Below, one piece after another: positions 37,467 through 44,429 of a stretch of 64,000 bases of DNA. This stretch comes from an uncultured Methylocystaceae bacterium. Lineage in GTDB: Bacteria; Pseudomonadota; Alphaproteobacteria; Rhizobiales; Beijerinckiaceae. Within the stretch, counting starts at the first letter, position 1; every line of letters starts with the position of its first letter. Under the pieces are notes generated by a model, which saw only the letters and a list, made by a program, of their open reading frames with translations, was not told where the DNA came from and searched no databases. The stretch is from the NCBI GenBank assembly GCA_937870755.1, contig CALMZV010000027.1, positions 186,001 to 250,000 of the forward strand, read 5' to 3'. Both the position numbers and the translations under genes were made by a program.

Positions 37467-37910
37467 ATGGACGAGATGGACCGCAAGATCGTCAACGCGC
37501 TTCAGGAGGGCTTTCCGCTCTCGCGCGCTCCGTTCGCCGAATGCGCCGATAGGCTCGGCATCGGCGAGAGCGAATTGATCGAGCGGCTGAAGGTTCTGCG
37601 CGCCGACGGAATCGTCACACGGTTCGGCCCCTTCTACAACGCGAAGGAGATGGGCGGCGGCCTGTGCCTGTGCGCCATGCGCGTGCCCGAGGATGCGTGG
37701 GACAGCGCCTGCGCCTTCGTGAACGCACGCGACGAGGTGGCGCACAATTACCGTCGCGATCACGAACTCAACATGTGGTTCGTGCTGGCCGTCGAGAACG
37801 AGGCGGACATCGCGCGCGTGGCGCACGCCATCGAAGCCGAAACCGGATTGAAGGTGCATCTGTTTCCCAAGCTGAAGGAATATTTCCTCGACATGCGGGT
37901 GGCCGCATGA
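37467..37910 (+). CDS. nirG: Siroheme decarboxylase subunit NirG
   Basis: AsnC/Lrp-like protein of 147 aa. The family marker AHNYRRDHELNMWFV is near residue 95, like the first half of the upstream fused protein. An N-terminal helical unit (MDEMDRKIVNALQEGFPL) is present. It acts with NirD, NirL and NirH in the decarboxylation of siroheme side chains. The start ATG at 37467 follows GAGGACGTC. Its stop overlaps the nirH start (ATGA, 37907-37910), which implies coupled translation and a one-to-one complex. Confidence 0.88.
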   Translation: MDEMDRKIVNALQEGFPLSRAPFAECADRLGIGESELIERLKVLRADGIVTRFGPFYNAKEMGGGLCLCAMRVPEDAWDSACAFVNARDEVAHNYRRDHELNMWFVLAVENEADIARVAHAIEAETGLKVHLFPKLKEYFLDMRVAA

Positions 37911-38419
37911 GCGACGTCTCCCGCATCGACCGCGCCATCGTGGCCGCCACGCAGCAGGGCCTGCCGCTCGTCCCGCACCCTTACGCGCAAGTTGCGGCGA
38001 CCGTCGGCGTGGATGAGGCGACGGTGATCGCACGGCTCGGCGCGATGATGGAGAAGGGAATCATCCGACGCATCGGCGCCGCGCCCAACCATTACAAGCT
38101 CGGCCTCGTCGCCAACGGCATGACCGTGTGGGACGTGGACGATGCGCAGGTCGACGAACTGGGCGCCAGGGTCGGCGCGCTCGACTTCGTCACCCATTGC
38201 TATCGCCGCCCGCGCGCCCTGCCGGTCTGGCCTTACAACCTGTTCGCGATGGCGCATGGCGCCACGCGCGCGCAAGTGCGCGAGAAGAGCGCGCGCATCG
38301 CGGAGATTCTCGGAAGCGCCTGTCGCGCGTCCGACATTCTGTTCTCGACAGAGATTCTGAAAAAGACGGGGCTGCGGATCGCAGCGCGCAAGGAAAGCGA
38401 GCCATCATGTTCCGACTGA
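37907..38419 (+). CDS. nirH: Siroheme decarboxylase subunit NirH
   Basis: AsnC/Lrp-like protein of 170 aa with marker THCYRRPRALPVWPYNLF (near residue 95), matching the second half of the fused NirDL protein. It starts in an ATGA overlap with nirG and overlaps nirJ by 13 nt. Its role is as a partner of NirG in siroheme decarboxylation for heme d1. The C-terminal tail (KTGLRIAARKE) is basic and slightly longer than in NirG. Confidence 0.88.
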   Translation: MSDVSRIDRAIVAATQQGLPLVPHPYAQVAATVGVDEATVIARLGAMMEKGIIRRIGAAPNHYKLGLVANGMTVWDVDDAQVDELGARVGALDFVTHCYRRPRALPVWPYNLFAMAHGATRAQVREKSARIAEILGSACRASDILFSTEILKKTGLRIAARKESEPSCSD

Positions 38420-39609
38420 CACATTTTCTGCACGAGCTGCAGAACCCGACGCCGGTGGGCCCGCGCCGCGACCCGCCCGGCCCGGTCGTCATCTGGAATC
38501 TCGTGCGCCGCTGCAATCTCAAATGCCGCCATTGCTACGCGGTGTCGGCCGACGTCGATTTTCCGGGCGAACTGTCGACCGAACAGGTGTTCGCCGTGAT
38601 GGACGACCTGAAGGCCGCGCGCGTGCCCGCCCTCATTCTGTCGGGCGGCGAACCGCTGCTGCGCCCCGACATTTTCGAGATCTCGCAGCGCGCGCGCGAC
38701 AAGGGATTCTACACCGCGCTGTCGAGCAACGGCACGCTCATCGACCGCGCGATGGCCAAACGCATCGCCGCCATCGGTTACGATTACGTCGGCGTCAGCC
38801 TGGACGGCATCGGAGCCACGCACGACCGGTTCCGCGGCAAGGACGGATCGTTTGACGAGGCGCTCGCGGGCTTGCGCATTCTGGGCGAAAGCGGCGTGAA
38901 GACCGGCCTGCGCTTCACCATGACGTCGGAGAACTACAGGGAACTGCCGGCGATGGTGGAGCTTGCCGAGAAGGAAGGCATCGACAAATTCTATCTGTCG
39001 CATCTCGTCTACGCCGGGCGCGGCAACAAGAACCGCGGCACGGACGCATCCTGGACCATCACGCGCGATTCGATGACCTGGCTGCTCGACCGCGCCTGGG
39101 CGGACGTAGAGAAAGGCGGCGGCGTCGAATTCGTCACCGGCAACAACGACGCGGACGCGGTCTGGCTTTATCTCTGGGCGCGCGAGCGCTTCCCCGATCG
39201 CGCCGAACATCTGCGCGCCAAGCTCGCGCAATGGGGCGGCAATTCGTCCGGCGTCAACGTCGCCAATATCGACAATGTCGGCGACGTGCATCCCGATACG
39301 ATGTGGCGTCACTACACCATCGGCAACGTGAAGACGCGGCCCTTCGGCGACATCTGGCGCGACACGTCGGACCCGATCATGGCCGGACTGAAAGCGCGTC
39401 CGCGCAGCATTTCCGGTCGCTGCGGCGTTTGCGCCTTCTTCGATGTCTGCGGCGGCAACACCCGCGTGCGCGCCATGCGCATGACGGGCGACGCTTTTGC
39501 CGAAGACCCGGCCTGTTATCTGGACGACGCGGAAATCGGCGTCGCGGCGGCGCCGCGCGTCGTGGTCACGCCTTATCGGGGAATTCGGCATGAAGCCGTT
39601 GCGCAATAG
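38407..39609 (+). CDS. nirJ: Radical SAM heme d1 biosynthesis protein NirJ
   Basis: Radical SAM enzyme of 400 aa that removes two propionate side chains in the heme d1 pathway. The SAM-cluster cysteines are Cys36, Cys40 and Cys43 (CNLKCRHC). A C-terminal auxiliary cluster region has CGVCAFFDVCGG, then DPACYL. Other marks are SGGEPLLRPDI and SSNGTLID. The start ATG at 38407 lies inside the end of nirH, with AGGAAAGCGAG upstream. The 3' end overlaps nirN by 20 nt. Confidence 0.92.
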   Translation: MFRLTHFLHELQNPTPVGPRRDPPGPVVIWNLVRRCNLKCRHCYAVSADVDFPGELSTEQVFAVMDDLKAARVPALILSGGEPLLRPDIFEISQRARDKGFYTALSSNGTLIDRAMAKRIAAIGYDYVGVSLDGIGATHDRFRGKDGSFDEALAGLRILGESGVKTGLRFTMTSENYRELPAMVELAEKEGIDKFYLSHLVYAGRGNKNRGTDASWTITRDSMTWLLDRAWADVEKGGGVEFVTGNNDADAVWLYLWARERFPDRAEHLRAKLAQWGGNSSGVNVANIDNVGDVHPDTMWRHYTIGNVKTRPFGDIWRDTSDPIMAGLKARPRSISGRCGVCAFFDVCGGNTRVRAMRMTGDAFAEDPACYLDDAEIGVAAAPRVVVTPYRGIRHEAVAQ

Positions 39610-41113
39610 TCTTCTTCTCGCGCTCACGCTACTCGCCCCAGCCGCGTCAGCACAGACGGATGTGCGTGAATTGTATCAGGCCAAATGCGCGGCCTGTCAC
39701 GGCGGCGACCGGTTCGGCGCCATCGGCCCCGCCCTTCTGCCTGACAATCTGGGACGACTTGGGCAGGCCGGCGCCGAGAAGGTCATCCGGGAAGGCCGGC
39801 CGGCGACGCAGATGCCCGCGTTCGGCGCGGAGATCAGCGAGGCCGACGCCAAGGCGCTTGCCGCCTTCGTCTATTCAAAACCCGAAAAGACCCCCGTGTG
39901 GGGCGCGGCCGAGATCATGGCGACGCGCGTGCTGACGCCCGCCCCGGCGCAGGACAAGCCTTCGTACACGGCCGACCCGCTCAACCTGTTCGTGGTTGTT
40001 GAGGGCGGCGATCATCACGTCACCATTCTCGATGGCGACAAGTTCGAGCCGATCCATCGTTTCCAGAGCCGGTTTGCGCTGCACGGCGGGCCGAAATTCA
40101 CCGCCGACGGGCGCTATGTGTTCTTCGGCTCGCGCGATGGCTGGATCACCAAGTTCGATCTTTACGCGCTGAAGGTGGTGGCGGAGGCGCGGGCCGGCGT
40201 CAACACGCGCAACATCGCGCTGTCGAAGGACGGCCGTCACGTGGCGGTCGCCAACTATCTGCCGAACACGCTCGTCGTCCTGTCGGCGAACGATCTTTCC
40301 GTCGTGAAGATTTTCGCAGCCGGCGACGCCAGGGGACAGACCTCGCGCGTGTCGGCCGTCTACCAGGCGCCCGACCGCCATTCCTTCATCGCCGCCCTGA
40401 AGGACGCGCCGGAAATCTGGGAGATCGCCACCTCGCCCGAGACGCCGAAAGTCGCGCCCGGTTTCGCGTCGGCCGACGGCGGTCCGTTCGCTTTGCGCCG
40501 CATGTCCACGAGCGAGCCGCTCGACGATTTCTTCTTCGATCCCGGCTACCGCCACCTGATCGGCGCAAGCCGCGACGGGGGGCGCGGCGTGGTGGTGGAC
40601 CTCGCCTCCGGCCGCGAGACCGCCACCATCCCGCTGCCGGGCATGCCGCATCTGGGCTCCGGCGTCTCGTGGCTGCGCGAGGGCAGGCGGGTGATCGCCA
40701 CGCCGCATCTGAAAGAGGGCAAAATCAGCGTCATCGACGCGCAGGACTGGTCGGTGGTGCGCGTGCTGGATACCGGCGGTCCCGGCTTCTTCATGCGCAC
40801 GCACGAAAAGACGCCGTTCGTCTGGACGGACTCGTTCCTGTCGCCGAAGAACAAGGATCTCATCCAGATCGTCGACAAGACCAGCCTCGAAATCGTCAAG
40901 ACAATGAAGCCCGCGCCCGGAAAGACGACGGGACATGTCGAGTTCGACCGGTCGGGCCGTCACGCGCTCGTCAGCGTGTGGGAAATGGACGGCGCGCTGA
41001 TCGTCTATGACGCTACGACCTTTCAGGAGGTCAAACGGCTGCCGATGTCCAAACCTGTTGGAAAATATAATGTCTTCAACAAGATAAACTTCTCGGAGGG
41101 CACCAGCCACTAG
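39590..41113 (+). CDS. nirN: Dihydro-heme d1 dehydrogenase NirN (cytochrome c plus d1 propeller)
   Basis: Periplasmic protein of 507 aa. The signal peptide is residues 1-21 (ending PAASA), followed by a cytochrome c domain with CAACH at 33-37 and a likely axial Met in TQMPAFG. A d1-type propeller follows from about residue 120. Length is nearer NirN (about 490-510) than NirS (about 560-600), and the C-terminal KPVGKYNVFNKI and SEGTSH are NirN-like. The NirS distal His motif LHDGG reads LDDFF here (residues 311-315), while the other position keeps His264 (DRHSFI). It catalyses the last step, dihydro-heme d1 to heme d1, and may deliver the cofactor. It is last in the operon and followed by a hairpin. 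Confidence 0.87.
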   Translation: MKPLRNSLLLALTLLAPAASAQTDVRELYQAKCAACHGGDRFGAIGPALLPDNLGRLGQAGAEKVIREGRPATQMPAFGAEISEADAKALAAFVYSKPEKTPVWGAAEIMATRVLTPAPAQDKPSYTADPLNLFVVVEGGDHHVTILDGDKFEPIHRFQSRFALHGGPKFTADGRYVFFGSRDGWITKFDLYALKVVAEARAGVNTRNIALSKDGRHVAVANYLPNTLVVLSANDLSVVKIFAAGDARGQTSRVSAVYQAPDRHSFIAALKDAPEIWEIATSPETPKVAPGFASADGGPFALRRMSTSEPLDDFFFDPGYRHLIGASRDGGRGVVVDLASGRETATIPLPGMPHLGSGVSWLREGRRVIATPHLKEGKISVIDAQDWSVVRVLDTGGPGFFMRTHEKTPFVWTDSFLSPKNKDLIQIVDKTSLEIVKTMKPAPGKTTGHVEFDRSGRHALVSVWEMDGALIVYDATTFQEVKRLPMSKPVGKYNVFNKINFSEGTSH

Positions 41114-41116
41114 CGG

Positions 41117-41145
41117 GCGTTCGGCGAAAGCTGGTCGCCGAACGC
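41117..41145. terminator. Hairpin after the nir operon
   Basis: GCGTTCGGCGA and TCGCCGAACGC form a perfect 11-bp stem with a 7-nt loop, starting 4 nt after the nirN stop. It lacks a T run but is strong enough to end or stabilise the nir transcript. The rest of the 251-bp gap to the next gene shows only a degenerate Fnr-like half site near 41296. Confidence 0.65.
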
Positions 41146-41364
41146 GCCCCGACAATCTGATTCGGCGCATGTTCGCCTCGCAACCGTCGGGCGCAACATG
41201 CGCCGGCGCGGCGGCCGGAATCGACCGCACGCGCCCGACCTTGCGGAAGACTCGCCGGCCGCGCCCTGCGTGCGGCCGGGGTTTGGGCTTGCGCCTTGAC
41301 GTAGCACCAATTCTGCTAGCAACTCGCGTCTGCGCGGGCGCAGCCCGGTCGCGAGTGAGAGGAA

Positions 41365-42072
41365 ATGCAAAAAGCAGGATCAGGCGGGCGCGCCATGGCG
41401 GCGTTCGACTGGGAAGGGCTCAAGCTCTGCCCATTGTTCATGCATCTCGAGGACGACACGGTCGACCGCATCGCGGAACGCGGCCGCGTGGTGTCGTTCG
41501 AGCGCGGCGAAGAAATCTTCACGCAGGGTGACCCCAGCGATGCGTTTTTCGTCGTGCTGGAAGGTTGGGTGAAGCTCTACCGCCTGACGCCGGCCGGCGA
41601 CGAATCCGTCATGGCGGTCATGCCGCGTGGCGATTCCTTCGCCGAGGCGGCCGTGTTTCTCGGCGGTCGCTATCCAGTCAGCGCCGCCGCCGCGTCCTCG
41701 CCCACAAGGCTGCTGCGCATGGAATATTCGGCGCTTCTGGCCTCGCTGAGGGACGATCCCGATATCGCCGTGGCCATGCTCACCTCCATGGCGCGCCACG
41801 CCAGCGGACTGTCGGAGCAGATCGAGGAGCTGAAGCTTCTCAATGCGCCGCACCGCGTGGCCGACTTTCTCGTCAGCCGCGCGCCAGCCGACGCCACGTC
41901 GGCGGAGGTGGACCTGCCGTATGAAAAAGCGCTGATCGCCGCGAGCCTCGGCATGACGCCGGAAAGCTTTTCGCGCGCCCTTTCGGCGCTCGAGCAGTTC
42001 GGCGTCTCCTCCACGCGCGATCGGGTGGTGGTCAGCGATCTGGCGGGACTGCGCGCCTACGCCGGCCGCTGA
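41365..42072 (+). CDS. Crp/Fnr-family regulator (Dnr/NnrR-like)
   Basis: Regulator of 235 aa. The cyclic-nucleotide-binding-fold sensor is at about residues 20-150 and the helix-turn-helix at about 180-215. The recognition residues LGMTPESFSRAL keep the E-x-x-SR pattern that reads TTGA half sites. It lacks the N-terminal cysteine set of true FNR, so it is closer to Dnr/NnrR regulators that sense NO through heme. The start ATG at 41365 has AGAGGAA very close; ATG at 41395 is an alternative. It lies between nir and nor genes and is convergent with a paralogue 4 bp away. Confidence 0.85.
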   Translation: MQKAGSGGRAMAAFDWEGLKLCPLFMHLEDDTVDRIAERGRVVSFERGEEIFTQGDPSDAFFVVLEGWVKLYRLTPAGDESVMAVMPRGDSFAEAAVFLGGRYPVSAAAASSPTRLLRMEYSALLASLRDDPDIAVAMLTSMARHASGLSEQIEELKLLNAPHRVADFLVSRAPADATSAEVDLPYEKALIAASLGMTPESFSRALSALEQFGVSSTRDRVVVSDLAGLRAYAGR

Positions 42073-42076
42073 AACG

Positions 42077-42805
42077 TCAGCGCGCGTCGCGGAACTGCCG
42101 CAGCCGCTGGATGTCTTCGATCTCGATCTTGTTGCGGTCGGCGCGCACGCCAAGCCCGCGCAACTGGCCGAGCGCGCGCGAAAAACTTTCCGGCGTCATG
42201 CCCAGATGGCTGGCGATGAGCTGCTTTTCGTATGGAAGCTGGAACGCCGCCGAGCCGCTGCGCTGAGCCGCCAGGTCCAGCAGAAAATCTGCGAGCCGGG
42301 CCGGGCCGGTCATCGATTTCAGTTTCTCGACATGTTCCAGCAGCACCTTCAGATGCACCGAGGCCGACGCCAGCATCGCCAGCGCGAACGGCGGATTGGC
42401 GCCGATCTTCTCGCGCAGCGTGACCGCGTCGATCCGCAGGATGCGGGAGTCGATGATCGCTTCCTCCGTCGTCGAATAGACGCCGTTGCTGAGCGCATCG
42501 GCCTCCATGAACGTTTGCGAGGGGCCATGGATGGAAATCACGGCCTCCTGCCCGCCGGGGCTCTGGCGCACGAGTTTGACGAGGCCTGCCAGCACGACAT
42601 GGCAGTGGCGCGCCGGCTCGTTCTGGCGGCAGATTTTCTCGCCCTTGGCGACAGTCGCAATCGAATCGTCGTCGAGCAGGGAAAGCACGAGCTGCCGGTC
42701 GAGCTTGCTGAACAACGACGATCTGCCGATGGAAAGCCAGTCCTCGAATGAAGGTTCGATCGTCATCGCGAAATGCGCTGCCTTCGGTCCCAAGTTCGCC
42801 GCCAA
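42077..42805 (-). CDS. Crp/Fnr-family regulator (Dnr/NnrR-like), second copy
   Basis: Regulator of 242 aa with a sensor domain at about residues 35-165 and a helix-turn-helix containing LGMTPESFSRAL, the same recognition helix as the convergent paralogue. No FNR-type cluster cysteines are present (only CRQNEPARHC in the sensor). The start is probably TTG at 42805, because GGGGAGG lies upstream; ATG at 42766 has no ribosome site. Its promoter region, shared with norE, contains an Fnr/Dnr-type box (42881-42894), so it may be autoregulated or controlled by its neighbour. Confidence 0.85.
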   Translation of the reverse strand: MAANLGPKAAHFAMTIEPSFEDWLSIGRSSLFSKLDRQLVLSLLDDDSIATVAKGEKICRQNEPARHCHVVLAGLVKLVRQSPGGQEAVISIHGPSQTFMEADALSNGVYSTTEEAIIDSRILRIDAVTLREKIGANPPFALAMLASASVHLKVLLEHVEKLKSMTGPARLADFLLDLAAQRSGSAAFQLPYEKQLIASHLGMTPESFSRALGQLRGLGVRADRNKIEIEDIQRLRQFRDAR

Positions 42806-42880
42806 CAGCGCCGCCTCCCCTTTCGGGGATTCGTTCGCGGTTGCGGTAATTCAGCGCACCATACCAGATGAGTCATCACC

Positions 42881-42894
42881 TTAACAAAAATCAA
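42881..42894. promoter_or_regulatory. Fnr/Dnr-type box between the regulator and norE
   Basis: TTAAC-AAAA-ATCAA has the same half sites as the box before nirE. It is in the 181-bp divergent region. A TATACG element at 42922-42927 could be the -10 of the norE promoter. Symmetry allows it to act on either gene. Confidence 0.7.
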
Positions 42895-42986
42895 CCGCCA
42901 CGCTTTTCAGATGTGGTCGAATATACGAAAAGGCGACGAAGCCGGAGCCGACCGGACGGTCGCGCAGCATTCGAAGACGGTCGCGT

Positions 42987-43598
42987 ATGATTCATGAGTC
43001 CTTCAGCCGCCAGGCGCCCGACAGCGCGAGCGCATCCGCCGTCGCCTCCGACAGCGGCTGGGGGCCGCTCGGCACGTTGCCGGGCAACCCCATCATGTGG
43101 ATACTCATTGTCTCGGAGCTGGCGGTCTTCGGCGCCGCGCTCGTGGGCTACGCTGGCGCGCGCCTGCGCGATCCGACGGGATTCGTCGCCGCGCAGGATT
43201 CGCTCGACCGCATCGCCGGCGCCGTCAATACGGCCGTGCTGCTCACCAGCGGCCTGTTCGCCGCGCTCGCGGTCGAGGCGCGCCGCGCGGACCGGCGCGC
43301 GGCCGGGCGATGGCTGCTGTTGACGGCCGCGCTTCTGGGCTGCGTGTTTCTAGGAGTGAAGGGGAGCGAGTACGCGCGCGAACTCGCCGCCGGCCACGAC
43401 ATCGACAGCCATCCCTTCTTCATGTTCTACTATCTCATCACCGGCTTCCACGCGCTGCACGTGGTGCTGGGGCTGATCATTCTGGCGATCGTCGCATGGT
43501 TCGACTCGCTGGAAAATTACGAAACCGGCGCGGCTTTCTGGCACATGGTCGACCTCGTCTGGATCGTCGTCTTCCCGTGCCTCTACCTGATGCGCTGA
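42987..43598 (+). CDS. norE: NorE, cytochrome-c-oxidase-subunit-III-like protein
   Basis: Membrane protein of 203 aa with about five hydrophobic segments. The family is heme-copper oxidase subunit III: PIMWILIVSELAVFGAAL at the start and GFHALHVVLGL then FWHMVDLVWIVVF near the end. It is an accessory factor that supports nitric oxide reductase activity. ATG at 42987 lacks a strong ribosome site. It is the first gene of the nor block, one base before norF. Confidence 0.88.
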   Translation: MIHESFSRQAPDSASASAVASDSGWGPLGTLPGNPIMWILIVSELAVFGAALVGYAGARLRDPTGFVAAQDSLDRIAGAVNTAVLLTSGLFAALAVEARRADRRAAGRWLLLTAALLGCVFLGVKGSEYARELAAGHDIDSHPFFMFYYLITGFHALHVVLGLIILAIVAWFDSLENYETGAAFWHMVDLVWIVVFPCLYLMR

Positions 43599-43599
43599 C

Positions 43600-43887
43600 A
43601 TGGACAGGAACGCGCTGCGCCGTCTGACGGCATGCTGGATCGGTCTTGTCGCCCTGACCGCCGCGGTCGGTTTTCTGTCGGATTTCGCGCCGCGTCTGCA
43701 ACAGCTTGCGGTGGCCGGCATTGCGCTGGCGACGCTGTTGAAGACACGGCTGGTGCTGGCCCACTATCTGGGTTTGCGCGCGGCGCCGGGCGCCCTGTCG
43801 GGCTTCGTGAGCGCCATCGCGGTCATTCTCGTGCTCGTCGCCGTGGCGATAGGTGTGACTCCGCTGCTGGCGAACGCGTTCTCTTGA
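43600..43887 (+). CDS. norF: NorF-like small membrane protein
   Basis: Membrane protein of 95 aa with three hydrophobic segments and the central KTRLVLAHYLGLRAAPG loop typical of NorF (subunit-IV-like). It starts one base after norE and is probably translated from the same transcript. NorE and NorF aid nitric oxide reductase function but are not part of the purified enzyme. The stop codon lies inside the Fnr/Dnr-type box of norC. Confidence 0.82.
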   Translation: MDRNALRRLTACWIGLVALTAAVGFLSDFAPRLQQLAVAGIALATLLKTRLVLAHYLGLRAAPGALSGFVSAIAVILVLVAVAIGVTPLLANAFS

Positions 43888-43897
43888 CAATTCTCAA
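43884..43897. promoter_or_regulatory. Fnr/Dnr-type box before norC
   Basis: TTGAC-AATT-CTCAA, centre 43890.5, begins inside the last codons of norF. A -41.5 position predicts the RNA start near 43932, with a weak TAGTGT -10 at 43920-43925 and 28 nt of leader before norC. This gives norCBQD its own promoter inside the nor block. Confidence 0.7.
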
Positions 43898-43959
43898 GGA
43901 GTTAACGAAGGGCGGCGCCTAGTGTTTCGCGTCGCGCGCAGGAGGGGGTTTATCACGCC

Positions 43960-44409
43960 ATGAGCGAACTACTTACCAAATCGGCGGCCCGAAATATTTT
44001 CTACGGCGGGTCGGCGTTCTTTTTCGCAATCTTTCTGGCGCTGTCGGCGCACAGTCACTACTACGCGGTGACCAAGAGCACCACGGCGCCAATCACGGAC
44101 TCGGTCGAGCGCGGAAAGCGCATCTGGGAAGCCAAGGCCTGTTTCGACTGCCACACGATCCTCGGCGAAGGCGCGCGGTTCGCGCCGGAAGTCGGCGATG
44201 TGTTCGTGCGCTGGGGCGGCGACAAGGATCCCAAAGGCGCCCATCAGATGATCAAGGACTGGATGAAATCGCAGCCGTCCAACACGCCCGGTCGTCGTCA
44301 GATGCCCAACTTCAAGCTCAACGATAAGGAGCTTGACGATCTGGCGAACTTCCTCGTCTGGACGAGCACGATCAACACCCAGGGCTGGCCGCCGAAAAAG
44401 GCGAACTGA
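43960..44409 (+). CDS. norC: Nitric oxide reductase subunit C (cytochrome c)
   Basis: Membrane-anchored monoheme cytochrome of 149 aa. A single N-terminal transmembrane helix lies at about residues 14-31, the heme site CFDCH at 61-65 and the axial Met in RRQMPNFKL. It passes electrons to the heme b/b3-FeB site of NorB. ATG at 43960 has GGAGGGGG at 43941. It stands 20 nt before norB. Length matches NorC (about 146-150 aa). Confidence 0.95.
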   Translation: MSELLTKSAARNIFYGGSAFFFAIFLALSAHSHYYAVTKSTTAPITDSVERGKRIWEAKACFDCHTILGEGARFAPEVGDVFVRWGGDKDPKGAHQMIKDWMKSQPSNTPGRRQMPNFKLNDKELDDLANFLVWTSTINTQGWPPKKAN

Positions 44410-44429
44410 GCAAATTCCGGAGAACGCTC

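Noticed and set aside
39590-41113. Assignment of this gene as nirS
   Set aside because: The length (507 aa), the NirN-like C-terminus (GKYNVFNKI, SEGTSH) and the absence of the LHDGG His argue for NirN.
41296-41310. Fnr box before the first Crp/Fnr gene
   Set aside because: TTGAC is followed by CACCAA at the wrong spacing. Only one half fits, and the sequence also resembles a -35 element.
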